From contig CAJNOP010000521.1 in NCBI GenBank assembly GCA_905250075.1, forward strand, positions 62,001-126,000: a stretch of DNA of 64,000 nucleotides, in the 5' to 3' direction. The stretch comes from Rotaria sp. Silwood1 (lineage: Eukaryota > Rotifera > Eurotatoria > Philodinida > Philodinidae). Each line of letters begins with the position of its first letter. Position 1 is the stretch's first letter. Positions 36,010-49,099 of this stretch are shown piece by piece. The translations under genes were made by a program, and so were the position numbers. The notes beneath the pieces are model-generated. The model was not told the origin of the DNA and did no database searches. It saw only the letters and a program-made list of their open reading frames with translations.

Positions 36010-39000
36010 GTAATTATTGTCGATACTAAAAGTAATTGAAGGAAGACAAAATTGATTTAGATATTTAATCTCATGTTTCTAATTCTAAAGTCACTCCGAC
36101 GACATTACTCATATCATCATCGTATTGAAAACGTAACGAAAAGAAAAGCACGGACTTCAAAGAGAAAAGTATTGATAGGAGTGTGAGCGAAGGCAAATGA
36201 CTAGCCATTGATACTCTTACTGATTGCTGTTGCCCATCCACAGCCAAACACACGTGCATGCACACCCTTGCGTCTACATGATTACTATTATCATGCTAGC
36301 GTGTCAAATCCTTGTTTCTATGACAAAAACGTATTTTTTTAAAGCATTAGGTAGCATATTTTATGAAAATTCTTCGTACAAAAAAGGACTGCCGCCTATC
36401 AAATCATGTTGATTGTAAAATCTCAAGGTCTAGGGAAAGGGCACCATGTGTTAATCTCAATTTCGCGTTATCTAACGAAAATCGATTTATTAACAGCAGG
36501 AGGAGAGGTTAAAGCGACGCCGAAATGTTTTGAAATATCAACCAATAGTTGAAGTCACGATTTTCCCCTATTGGAATATGCATGTTTTGCAATATTTGGC
36601 TGCGCACATTTTGTACTAATTTATTTCTTTCTTGATGACCAGTCGATTTTCGTGTCTGAAACTTCGTCTGAAGTATATTTATTAGTACTTACAGAATTAT
36701 ATACTGTTTTTATATTCTCTCACTTGTACTTCACCTTCAATGCCCTACTGTCAGCTTCGTTAATATGGGCTTTGTATCTGTTTAGTTTGTCTCTATGTTT
36801 TATAAGTTAGTAAGGTTGGCAGGTAGTGCTCGCGTCGAATCTAAACATGTTTCGAGTGAATACCGAATAATCTTCGAGCTGTTCTATGAAGTTCTGATGT
36901 GGATAGACCGCATCAAGGAAGGGAAAAAAAACATAAACACAACAGATAATATGAAAACTCATTTTCCTTTTTGCTGTGGGACATAGAGTATAAGTCTGTT
37001 ACCCGTAAAACTACTCTGTCTTGAGACTCATCTACTTCGCCCTGCATCATATCACGCTATGTATTCTCTTCTTCTTTCTACCTGTGCATCATGATGGGAT
37101 GGCATCGTCTTAATGCCATGTATGATCATAAGTCTTCTAGTACTTTCTACAAATCTTATCAAAATCTGTCCCCATTTCAAGTAGACATTTTTCTAGGCAT
37201 ATCATGTCATTCTAGCACTTGTCTAATCTATTGTTTTGTTCTTAAAGAAATCTCACCCTCAATGATCCTTATTCGGTTGCATAGAAAATTATCTTTTATT
37301 ATCGTACTTATAACTATTACTTACGATGATCCTTGTAAATCTTATCATGGACCTTCAAGGACAATGAATGTTATGAGAAGCCTTATATCACTTTCAACTA
37401 TCAGATTTAGTCGTTTTCTTTTGAGTATATAAAAGATGCATGATGCTTGGTCATCACTGGTTGGCAAATAAATGATAAAATTGTTATCAGTTATTCAAAA
37501 AATGCTTATTACATCTCGAACAAAGCTCGTAAATCTCTAAAGAGCAAAACATACATCTTTTATCCATAGTTTTCAATCTGATGTATTTATATAATTGCAG
37601 TGCAACTAGTAGACAATAGTGGAAATGTGTTGCATGCATGAAGAAGAGAGAAAACAAATGATGTATGAGCAAATTCAAAACTCTTTTTTCTTTCTGAGCA
37701 CACATCGAGAAATCTTCAGTTTTTAATTGTTAAAAGTACAGGTTACAGTTTAGATGTAGCGTCTCAAATCTCAACAATCCAATTGTGAAAATTTCTAAAA
37801 AAAAACTTAAAATATTAATGTCTATCTGATGATCGAGTGATTATTGAAACCGCCAAACTCTATACCTTCGGCAGATAGGGCTAATATATTTCTAAATAAG
37901 AATTCTGGAAACCAAAAATTCATAAAAGCATGTCGACATCTCTATCAAGGTCTTTGATGGACATGTAGACTCCATAGATATGCCAAGATACTGTTCCATT
38001 GATCATAACATAAATTATCCCATTGAGGCTTTGGTTCAATTCATTGCAGATCGTAATAGGAATGGACACAAAACAGAAATCTCCTGATCATGTTTTTCTA
38101 CTAAACTACACTCATACTCCTCTCATCCTTTAAATATTTTTCATGAGCTATGAAGCGAAAGTAAATATTAGGTTCAATTGTAAATCGAAGGAGTACTGCT
38201 CTGTTACTTAGCTATGCCAATTTATTGTTCAGGCTATTTGATATTGGCAGCAGTAAATAATTTTAAGTATTAAGTTCTCAAAATGAATGATGAAATTTAT
38301 TTGATTTTCTTTTCGTTCAATTCAATGATACTCTTTTGATTTTTTACTAAGAACAAAATTAGTAGGACGATTGTGAGATAATGGCATTATGCATTGTTCT
38401 TCTAATGAAAGATATCATTTATCAAAATTATGTAGAAAGAATACTTCAGAAATCATTTTTTGAAGAATTTTGTCAAACGACATTGAACGAATTCCATTAT
38501 TTAATTCTTAACATTCAATGGATGACAATATTCTTTCATGGTTTGATCAATACTATATAAAATCTTTATTAAAAATTTTCTCATAAAACAATCGTCATTC
38601 AAAGATAATAGCGAATGAACTGATGAAACTATCGTTTTTCTCTTTCGATAATGATGTCGATCTAAACAAAATGAATTACTTTTATTAAATTTTAATAGTC
38701 ATTTTTACTGCTAAACAAGATAATTTAAAATATGATTTGTCTACAATGTACAAATATCAAAATATTCAAATTTCGAAGTATTTACAGTCTATATCATGTA
38801 TCCGCACTTTGAAAATTCCTTCTGTCTTCATTTGTCTTTTTTCGTCATGGTTGAATAGAGCTCAACAAATTACGTAATGAAAAATGTCATCGCACACCAT
38901 TCAAAAGCAATTTTTCAAAAAGACCATGATGCTATTATTGTTAAATATACGAGTAATAGACAAGAAAGTCTGACTTTTGTAAAATTGCTTTTGAATATGT

Positions 39001-39411
39001 GTATGATATTATTTTTTCATATGTAACTCGTCGAGCTTCAGTGAACCATGATACAAAAAAAGAAGAAGTATGAAGGCTGATATCATTTTCAAGTATAGAC
39101 ACGAAAGCATAGACTCTGAAAACGTTGAAATTCGAATAGCTCAGTTTATACATGTTATGAGTAGGTCATATTTTAAAAGAATTAATTTGGCGATGAAAAA
39201 AAGTCATCTGACTCGAATAGAATTCACCTCCTGAATGAAAATATTCTTTGAAATATTTAAGATTGTAAGTAATGGTGTAACCCGAAGATCGTAGATAGTA
39301 GGGCAGTACTCTGCAATCTTAGGAAGAATCCATGCAATATAGAATCAATGATAATAATAATTATATTATTCTTTCTTCTGATGATATGACAGCGTCTACC
39401 CTATTTCACTC
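36010..39411. other. Gene-poor stretch
   Basis: About 3.4 kb of A+T-rich sequence with open frames up to 113 codons (37091-37432) but no recognisable domain, splice pattern or biased codon use on either strand. Confidence 0.4.
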
Positions 39412-39414
39412 TTA

Positions 39415-40033
39415 CGAGGGAACCGTTCCAACTGATTCATGCCGATTTTGCTCATGTTTTGCCCATATGTAGGAGTCAGTATGCTAAGAAAAAGTCTAAG
39501 AGGATTTGAGCCCATGGTGCTTCTTTCGAAGGTTATGACCATTTTACTGATTTTTCGACCTATGGCAAGGTATTGACAAAATATTCGAATGATGAAATTC
39601 TGACTTGAAATTTTGCCCATATGTAGCTCTCATGGTCCTTAATGTATGCTAAAAGTTTCAGCAAAAATAAATGTCCCATTGCCGAGATAATGAATTTGCA
39701 ATAAGTGTCTGCATTTTATAGAGGACTCAGAAAAAATCGAGTTTTCTTGGACATTCATTATCTCGGCAATGGGACATTTATTTTTGCTGAAACTTTTAGC
39801 ATACATTAAGGGCCATGAGAGCTACATATGGGCAAAATTTCAAATCAGAATTTCATCACTCGAATTTTTTGTAAATACCTTGCCATAGGCCGAAAAATCA
39901 GTAAAATGACCATAACCTTCGAAAGAAGCACCATGGGCTCAAATCCTCTTAGGTTTTTTCTTAGCATACTGACTCCTACATATGGGCACAATATGAGCAA
40001 AATCGACTTGAATCAATTGGAACGGTTCCCTCG
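39415..40033. mobile_element. 619-bp palindromic foldback element with TTA duplication
   Basis: Two inverted arms of about 290 bp, beginning CGAGGGAACCGTTCCAA and ending with its complement, surround a centre of about 40 bp near 39700-39740. TTA flanks both sides (39412-39414 and 40034-40036). A TTA target duplication suggests a PIF/Harbinger-type non-autonomous element. The arms differ at only a handful of sites by eye, so insertion or arm conversion is fairly recent. The matching open frames at 39396-39620 (minus) and 39828-40037 (plus) are the same arm read twice. Confidence 0.8.
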
Positions 40034-40330
40034 TTAGTTGCACCACTTATTGTAAGAGACTATGTCAAAAAAAATGATTAATAAATACTGTAAAATCCAG
40101 GCATTTCTAAGATTGATTTTTCTATTTATCATAAAATCCTTTGTCTTTCAGCCCAATCTAATTTCTCTGATCAATCAACATAACAAATAATTCATTGTGA
40201 CATAGCGCCATCTATCACATTTTATTTCAAGCTGTGACCAATCACAGTGAACATATTGTAGAAACAAAGCAGCTTCTTTTTTTTTTTTTATTTTATCATG
40301 TTTTGCTTCAATACATAATCTTTCATTTTT

Positions 40331-40343
40331 TTTTCTCTCTCAG
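40331..40343 (+). promoter_or_regulatory. Acceptor-like site before the PDS5 ATG
   Basis: TTTTCTCTCTCAG ends at 40343, 13 nt before the ATG. It suits a spliced-leader acceptor or a 5'-UTR intron. Confidence 0.4.
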
Positions 40344-40356
40344 ATATTTACAAAAT

Positions 40357-43300
40357 ATGGCATCATCGTCTGGCACTGTACCTGATATTTTGCCATCACA
40401 AATTTTAAGTGTTAGTCCAAGTTTACCAACAAATAAATTACTTGATAATTTAACAGTAAAATATTTTTTTGTTTTTTTTAAAAAAATTATAAATTAATCT
40501 TAGAAAAATCAACGACTTTTACAATTATTACCACAAAATTATGAAAAACGACATTATTTTACTAGTTTTTATAAAACATTATTGGATGATTTTTTTTATT
40601 CACATGAACGTGATGATGTACAATTATATGTTGCTATGTGTCTTGCTGATGTTATACGTATTTGGGCACCAAATTTACCTGATGCACCACCAGAAAAATT
40701 ATTAGTAAAATATAATCATGTTTTCGATGATTTGATCATATTTATTTGTTTTTTTTGAAGAATATGTTTTTATTTCTTGCTCGTCAATTACTTGGATTAA
40801 AAAAAATTGATGATCCATTATTTAGTCGACGTTATTATTTACTTGAAGTAAATAAACATTTTTTTTTTTTTTAGTGTTTGAATATTAATTAAAAAAAATT
40901 GAATTTTTTTTTTTTAGAATTTAAGTATGGTACAATCATTCATACCAGCTGTTAATTTAGAAGATAATCGTGGTTGTCAAATAAGTACTGTTGTACTTAA
41001 TAATTTATTTAATGCTGTACAGTATGTTATTAATGATAAATGTTTTTTTAAATAAAATAACTTTGTGTGTGTCTCTTTTTTTTGTTTTTTTCTTTCAATA
41101 GAAAAAAACATACAGATCAATTAAAAAATTTAATGATTGAAATTGTTTCAGTTATTTTAGCTGAATATGAATCTATACCATTTTCATTATTAGAATTACT
41201 TTTTGCTAGAATTATTGATCCAGAAAAGGTAATTTGCAAAAAAAAAACAAATTTTTAAAGTCGGAATTATATTTATCTTGAAGATTAACACAATATTGTG
41301 AATTTCTCCTTTCATAACAAAAAAAAATTAGAACAATGAAAAGATTTGAAACTTTTGAATTCTTTTGAGAATATTCATATCTACGAAATGGATAGAAAAT
41401 TGACTTAGGAATAATTTTATTCATATTGTATCCTCAGACGAAACTGAATGATAAAAGAAAAAGGATCGGTTCGTTCGAACCTTTGCCGTTGACTTATAAT
41501 TGATTTACTAGATTATCGATCTAAAATTTTTGTCTGTAGATATGTCTAATGAATTTTTGTCACTTCAAGTAATACAATAATAAAATCCATTAAAAAACAA
41601 GCTCATGTTGGATGATATACATAATAGATTTCAATTGATTGATCATCGTATTGAAAATCATTCTCTAAAATATAAAAATTTTTGTTTTTTTTGTTTTAGA
41701 AATTACGTGAAGAATGTTATGAATTAGTAGAATCAATAATTCGCCGTGGTGAATCATATTTAAAACCAGCCATAGCTGAAGTAAGATTTTTATTTATAAT
41801 AATATCATTTATTTTTTTTTTTTGTCAAGTATTTCAAAACTGTTTTAATAACAGAAGATACTGAATCATTACAATTACATAGTAAAATTTATTATGTATT
41901 CGATGAATTATGTCATATATCTGAATCAATTGTTGATGAACTTATTCCAACTATTGAACATCGATTAACAGTAATAAAAAAAAAAAAAATTAATTTTTTT
42001 TCAAAAATTAATTCTATTTTAGGTATCAAATGAAAAACATCGTCGTGATGCAGCTAAAATTGTTGCTTATGTAACTAGTTCACCAAATAATGATTTTGCA
42101 CAAAGACATAAAACTCTATGGAATACATTTCTTGATCAGTATGTTAACTTTGTAATATTTTTTTTTCAAAAGAAAATATTGAGTGAAAATTTACCCGGTC
42201 TTCTCTCAAATTCATTGGTAACGCAAAAAGAAAAAGGTGCCGAACGACATTACCAATAAGACTTAAAATCAGTGTTTTATCTACGTTTCGTTTTCCGAGT
42301 GGGCGAGTCGAAATTTCAGGTGGGCAGCGCCCACTCGCCCCATCCAGCAGACGAATATATATTTTCGAGTGGGCGAATTAAAATTTCGGGTGGGCGCCGC
42401 CCACCCAGTAGATAAATTACAGTGCTTCTAAGCGCTTATCGAGATATATATATTCATCTTTCCCATGTTTGTTCGTCCTATTATTAGTTTTAGTACGATT
42501 GGACTTTCACTTTACGCACACAGGTCGAGTAGTACGAGCGAGTTCCGGCAGGAAAACACCGGAACAAGGTAGCAGTATTCCGGCCGGAAATTTTTTTCGG
42601 TGACTTTCGGTCAAATTCCTGCCGGAAGTCACTGGAAAAAATTTCCGACCGGAATACTGCTACCCTGTTCCTGCGGGATCCAATGACCGGAATTTTCGAC
42701 CTGGGGCATTTTGTATCAAAGAACTCTATAAAGAGGCTCTATTGATAAATTTGATTTGATTTAAAAATATTTAGATTTAAAAATGGTACATCGGAAATTC
42801 AATTAACATGTATAAAACATCTTAAAAGTTATTTTGTTAATCATCCAGAATTACGAACAGATCTTGAAGGTTGCTTATTATATATTTATATTTGAATTTT
42901 ATTTTATTTTCAAATAATTAGATGTAATGATTCGATTAAGTCTTTCAACAGATATAAATATACGATCACAATTAATGGCACAAATACGTTCAATAACAAG
43001 TTCAAATTTATTAGATATAAGTGATAAAATAAAACAAATATTATGTGAACGTGCACGTGATAAAATTGTATATTTGATAAATTTTGAAAAATTAATTTTT
43101 GCTTTTAAAAAAAAAAATTTTTTTTTTTTACTAGTGGGAAGTTCGTAAAGAAGCATTAGATTATCTTGGACATGTTTATAAAAAAGAATGTATTAATCAA
43201 AATTGGTCAGATGATATACAAAAACAATTAATATGGGTAGCAAATTGTATTATTCATTTATATTATCAAAAAACTACACAAGACAAGTAAAATTATTTAT

Positions 43301-46300
43301 ATATGATTTTATATTCTATAATTTTTTTTTTTTTGATAAATTTTAGATTATTAGCTGAACGTCTTTTAACATTTTATTTAATACCATGGGATGTAAATGC
43401 AGATGATAAAGTACGAGTTTTATTGACATTATATTCAAATGTTGATGAAAATGCTCAACGGTAATTAATTTTTAATTTATTGAGAAAAAAAATTTTTTAC
43501 GATGAAAATAATATAGGATTGAAATTATTTCTATTGTAAATTATAATCTTTCATTTTTTGTTTTAGAGCAATTCGTGAAATTATTCATAGTAAATTTTTG
43601 TATGTATGAAGTTAAAAATTTTTGAAAACCTTTTTTTTTGTTTGTTCTTCTACAAATCTTAGATTTCGTCGACAATTAGTTAAATTAATTGATTTTTGTT
43701 TACAAATGACTGATTTAAATATATCTAATGATGAAAAACAATTAATTGAATTAAAACTTGTTAGTCTTATTCATGTTATTACTTTACGTAAGTTTATTTT
43801 TTTTTATTAATAAATTATTCTGTGTTTTTTTTTCGAATTAGGTTGTTTACCAAATCCAGATAAAAATGAATCTGTTCTTAAAGCATTAACTGTATATGCA
43901 ATTAAAAATCATAAACAATCATTAATTAATAATAATGATTCAAGTATATTATCAATATTTAAACAAGCTATATCTGATGGAATTAAATCTAAAGAAGTTT
44001 ATGCTTTAGCTGTATGTAAAAAAAAAAAAGCAAAAAAATATAATAAAATATTTTATATTTAGAATGGTATTGGACAAATGTTATTAGAAGAAGCAGCAAA
44101 AGAACAAAAACGTTTTCCAGGTAATACAACTGATGATCAAACAACAACAACAATTATAGAAAATAATGGTCATGGACAATATACAAAAATGTGTGGATTA
44201 ATAAAGACAATGTTTGAAAAAATTTCAACACTTTTATTTGATCAAGAAACAGTTAGTAAATTACTTAAATCAATATTTGAACGAGTATCAAATGGTAAAA
44301 AAAAATAAAATAAAATAAAAAAAAAAAACTTGCTTTTTTTTAATATAGAACCTGAACAACAAGCATCATATTATGAAAATATTAATCAATTACTAAAGGT
44401 ATTTTGTATATCCGGTGAAATGTGAAGGCAAAAAGTTTAAGAATAAAGTTTTTTTTCTAAACAAGAATATCGTTTCTATTTCTCCTATGTAAATTATACT
44501 ATCATGATAAGACAGTTCATTTTAAGCAATACACACCTTTCATTAAACTTCGGTTTATTAATTAGAATATATCTGTATAATCATAAGAGAGAAAACCTTC
44601 CGTTAGACTATGCAACATGAACTGCATACCTGGTGACATTTTTAATACGATCAAACTTCAAAAAATTGATTTTTCAGAGATTTTCAAGAACGATTCGTAC
44701 TAGGGCTGTACCGCTCACGCTCATGAGCGCTCATATGAGCGATTTTTCGCTGACGTTCATACTCACGTGAGGGGCGGTCGCTCACGCTCATATGAGCGCA
44801 CATGAACGTGAGCGGTACAGCCCTAGTCATATGAGCGTGAGCGACCACCCCTCACCTGAGCATGAGCGTAGGGCTGTACCACTCACGCTCATGAGCGTGA
44901 GCGGTACAGCCCTAATTCGTACTATTTGAAATTCACCTTGAATTTTTCTCCGTCCTTCATCTTGTCACTCACGCTAATCTTTTTACTGATAATTTCTCTA
45001 AACAAAAAATCATAATTATATTTATTAGGTATTTATTCAACATCCATTTGTCTTCAATTCTTCTGAATCATTAGAACTCTTATTTAATCTATTAAAACAA
45101 CGTGTACTTGAATTAGGTTTGTATAAATGATTTTAATCGAAAAAGAAAACAAATCAAGATTTCATATTATGATTTTATTAGCACCTATACTTATTCGTAC
45201 AATTGAAGCATGTGCACCATTAATTGTAACATTAAATCAAAATAATATGATGATGTATGTATTGAATAGAATAAACAAAAAACTAAACATTTTGTCTTTT
45301 TTTAAAATTTAGTCTTCTTAATTCTGAACTTTCATCATATTTAACACTTCATCCTCCTATTGCAAAACGTGCACTTTATTGTATATGTGCATTAAATTCA
45401 AATAACAAAGATGAACTTCTTCAAAAAATGATTGATGTAAAATATATATTGAATTTTTTATTTTTTTTTGCAAATTCAAAAATTTTTCTAGGATACACAA
45501 TATGATCAATTTGATAGTGATCAATTTATAACAAATCTTGTTTTACTTGGTCATATGATTCAAATATCTCCTATTGTACTTGGTGATATAGGTAAACGAA
45601 TACTTACAAATATATCAAAATATATTGTTGATAAACAACAAACAAATGATAATGAAAATAATATGACAACATCATTTTTTCATGGAAATTTTACATTATT
45701 ACCTGATGAACCTCATGCAGATCCAGAAATTGGAGCTGATGCTCGTGTAAAAGTAATTGATCTTTTTTTAGTTTAAGTATTTTATTGACAAAATTCTATT
45801 GTTTATTTATTTATTTTTTTGTCAATAGCGTGAATTAGTTAAAGCAATGACACGAGCTGTATTAGGTTTACGTGAAAATTCATCTGGATTATTTAATATT
45901 GTATATAAACTTATTAAAAAATGTATTGAAAATGATCAAGATTTTACAGGTGAAATGAGGTAAATAAATATTTCATAATTATGTTAGGATTTTACAGGTA
46001 AATATCTATTGCTGAATCATATTTATTTATAAATAAATGAAACATTTTTAGGGTCGTATTTTACGGAGGAAAGTAGTGAACTTTCAATGTATCTATAGAT
46101 TTATTTAAGGACAATAAAACCTCTGAAATTCGAGAAAACGATCAAATTTTCGTTACTTTCTGTTTGAAAAATATGCTTTTTCTTTAAAAGAACTACAATA
46201 GTTGATCATTTCTTTTTTTGTGATTTTCTCGACGGTATTGAACTTGTGTTATTCTTTCTTTCAACATGAAAGTTAAGAATTCAAAAATAAAAACTCTATC

Positions 46301-49099
46301 AGGCATTGTTCAAGTGAAGTACTTAATAATACTAGAAAAACATATTGATGTGTTGCATTCTATTTGATTTCTTTGAGGACAACGAAAGAAGAAATCCTTC
46401 AACTATGTGATTCAGAAAAATTGATTTTTTTTTTAAATTTTGACTTGAAGCTTTGCATAGAGATTGACCTTGTCAAGAGTAGTTTTATATCTTTTGATTT
46501 ATTATTATTCCGAAATAAGAATAGCAAATCTATCGGTTTATTAAAGTACAATATCTCCGAAGGAATTAGCAACTCTTTTCTAGAGTATTCATAACAGAGA
46601 TGAGCAAAATCGCACCGCGCCACTGCTCGCGCCTAGGCGCTACGCACATCTCTCTTTCTCTTTGCTCTACCAATCAGTTTCTCAAACTCCGCCGAATACC
46701 GGGATGCTCTAAGCATGCGCTCATCAAAGCTCAGACTAGTGTAGCGTAGGCGTGAGCAACGGCGCGGTGCGACTTTGCTCATCTCTGATTCATAACTCAT
46801 TTAAGTCTCGATTTATATTTTTCGTAAGAAACTATATAAAAATTCGTCTCTATATATTCAATTTGTTTTGTTTAGTGAAAGTGAAATAATTTATATTCGT
46901 CTTTGTGGTTTATCATGTTTATTAAAATTAATATGTAATTCATATTTTTATACACGTATGAAACCAGATGATTTTCTTATTATCATAAATCTTCTTCGTG
47001 TAAGTAGAAACAAAAAAAATTCTTTTTTTTATAATATCAACTTGAAAATTTTTATTTAGGATCCATCATCAATTATTCGTCAACGAACATATCGTAAATT
47101 AGCTGAACATTTACGTGATCCAATATGTCCTATTGAATTACTTGCATTATTAGCATTTGCTGCTAAAGAACCTGAACGTGAACATCGTGAACAAATTCGT
47201 CGTTTAATGTTACAAATAATTGATACACGTCGTGAACATATTAAACTTCAATTATCATATAAAACAGCTCAACCAACAACAACAATATCAAATAATCATG
47301 AACATACAAATGGTTTTAATCATGATGATGATAATAATACAAATAATTATTTATCAATAAATAATGATAAACCAATTGATTATACATTATATCCTGAATA
47401 TTCATTAACATATTTTCTATATTTTCTTTCAAAATCACCAGCATTTATATTATATAATGATATTGAAATGTTACATACAATGACGGATTATATATTATTT
47501 TTATTTGATGCATTATTATTACGTTGTGATACAACAGTTGGTTTATTTTATAAAGGTTTATTACGTTCAATAAAATCATCTGAAGATGCAACAATTATAT
47601 TAGATAAAGAAGAAATAATTGAAAGAAAAGATGCTATTAAAAAACTTCATGTACTTGTTGATTTAGCTTATGTTATTTTATCACAACGTGCATCATCATT
47701 AATGATATGTCGTGCTAGTTCAAATGTTCCATTACCTGATATGTATTTTAAAAAGACACGTTATAATCATTTATCTTATTTACCAAAAGATTTTAAAATA
47801 AAACTTAAACCTATAACAACAACAACAGTTAGTGATACATTAACTAATAAACGTACAATAATAAATAATATAGAAACAAATAATAATAATAATAATGAAA
47901 CAAATACAACAACAGCATCAACTATAACAATAATAACAACACCACCAAAAACAACAAGACGAAAACGAACAAGTGGTGGAGAAAATGAAAATGAAAATGA
48001 TAATAAACGACGAAAAATTTCAGTAAATACAAAACAACAAAAAAGAAAAATGAATCATTCAATTACTGAAAATGAAGATAATAATTCAAGTAAATTTAAA
48101 TTATTAATACTATCCTTTCGAGTTTGAAATATTAAAAAAATAATAATCTAGCCGATGTTATACATTTTTATATGTTGTTGTATACTTACATTAGGATTAG
48201 AATAATAATTTACATGATAGTAAGTTCTAATATCTAACAAATTCAAATCAAATGACTATGGAAATAGAATTTCATTTGATATGTTGAGATATGAGAGTAG
48301 GAAATTAATTTAAAATATTTTTTTCATAATAATGAATTTTAGTTACATATAAGAGTGTCCGAAAAGTCACTAAAATTAGAAAAATTTGAATATCTCCATT
48401 ATGACTCTAGCAAACTAGCTGGTTTTTTTTATCGAAGATAGAGGTATGTTAGCACTTCAAATCTATACGGACAAGATTAGAGAAAAGCTTTGTTAAGAAT
48501 ATTGTTTTTTTTTTCCTATCTGTGAAAAAGTAAAATTTTCTTATTAAGGTCAATAGTGATACTTAACAAAGGTTCTCAATAATTTTGTCCGTATGGATTT
48601 GGAGTCTCGACATGTCTCTATCCTTGGTAAAAAAAAATGAGTTCCTTTGATCGAGCCGTAATGGAGATATCCAAATTTTTCTACTTTCCGGACAGCCTAT
48701 ATGATTGATATTTTATTTGAACGTTAATAGGACCATGGCTTAGGTTATATTATATATTATAACATTTCAGATTGAAATTCATTGTCTTTGTTGACATATT
48801 ATTCAAAATACTGAAAAATCATTAAAATATTTATAATTTCAAAAAGATCATTCATAGTTTCTTGTTTATTCTTTCTTATTAACTTTAATAATATATTTTA
48901 ATATTTAGCTTCATCATCAGTTAATAGTAAAAAACCTCGAAAAAATCCATCAGGTGGTTCTAGTCGATCTCGTATCAATTTTCCATATGAAAAACCTCAA
49001 TTACGTTCAGCATCAGCATCATCAGCATCATCAACACCATCACCTCCAACACGAAAAACAAGACGTAAAGGTCTATCAAAATTAGTAGCCAAGAATTAA
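40357..49099 (+). CDS. PDS5: Sister-chromatid cohesion protein PDS5
   Basis: Twenty-five exons summing to 1364 aa: 40357-40455, 40504-40704, 40761-40847, 40918-41021, 41102-41228, 41700-41780, 41830-41970, 42023-42138, 42775-42869, 42922-43067, 43135-43286, 43347-43460, 43567-43599, 43663-43787, 43842-44011, 44063-44294, 44349-44398, 45029-45116, 45182-45254, 45313-45436, 45492-45752, 45829-45959, 46876-46999, 47060-48089, 48909-49099. PDS5 is a HEAT-repeat regulator of cohesin that binds the Scc1/Rad21 subunit with Wapl or sororin. Matches include VQLYVAMCLADVIRIWAP, FLFLARQLLGL, RRYYLLENLSMVQSF, WEVRKEALDYLGHVYKK, LLAERLLTFYLIPW and ALLAFAAKEPEREHREQIRR, followed by INxRREH-like DTRREHIK. 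The tail is low-complexity and basic (RRKRTSGG, RKTRRKGLSKL), as in animal PDS5. Introns are mostly 45-80 bp; those enlarged by foldback elements are 42139-42774, 44399-45028, 45960-46875 and 48090-48908. If the last donor is not used, the frame stops at 48127. Confidence 0.95.
42270..42422. mobile_element. Small foldback element with two hairpins
   Basis: Ends CAGTGTTTTATCTAC and (complement) CACTGTAATTTATCTAC form imperfect terminal inverted repeats. Inside, a GAGTGGGCGA...AAATTTC(A/G)GGTGGGC hairpin unit of about 63 bp occurs twice in tandem. No clear target duplication. It lies in PDS5 intron 8. Confidence 0.5.
42521..42703. mobile_element. Foldback element in PDS5 intron 8
   Basis: Inverted arms contain GGTAGCAGTATTCCGG(C/T)CGGAAA and its complement, with ends CAGGTCGA and TCGACCTG. 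Several CCGGAA/TTCCGG words repeat inside. No convincing target duplication was seen. It sits about 100 bp from the preceding foldback element. Confidence 0.55.
44701..44914. mobile_element. hAT-like foldback element, 214 bp, composite
   Basis: Ends TAGGGCTGTACC and GGTACAGCCCTA are exact inverted repeats flanked by ATTCGTAC (44693-44700 and 44915-44922), a perfect 8-bp duplication. The same end sequence also occurs internally near 44816-44826 and 44867-44878, so the element consists of a larger and a smaller hairpin sharing ends. The interior is filled with CTCATGAGCG/CGCTCATATGAGCG palindromic words. It lies in PDS5 intron 17. Confidence 0.8.
46596..46787. mobile_element. hAT-like miniature element, 192 bp
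   Basis: Terminal inverted repeats start CAGAGATGAGCAAA and pair over about 26 bp with two mismatches. ATTCATAA flanks both sides (46588-46595 and 46788-46795), a perfect 8-bp duplication. The interior is G+C-rich and non-coding. It shares the first eight bases, CAGAGATG, with the 391-bp element at 27957. It is inserted in PDS5 intron 22. Confidence 0.85.
48350..48701. mobile_element. Foldback element, possibly Tc1/mariner-type
   Basis: Inverted ends contain AGTGTCCGAAAAGT / CTGTCCGGAAAGT, then ATATCTCCATTA / TAATGGAGATAT. Inner arms CTATACGGACAA / TTGTCCGTATGG also pair. The edges sit in TATA, compatible with a TA target, but limits are uncertain by a few bases. It lies in the last PDS5 intron. 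Confidence 0.5.

Noticed and set aside
39396..40037. Two similar 70-codon frames on opposite strands suggesting a duplicated gene
   Set aside because: They are the two arms of a palindromic element; no family match.
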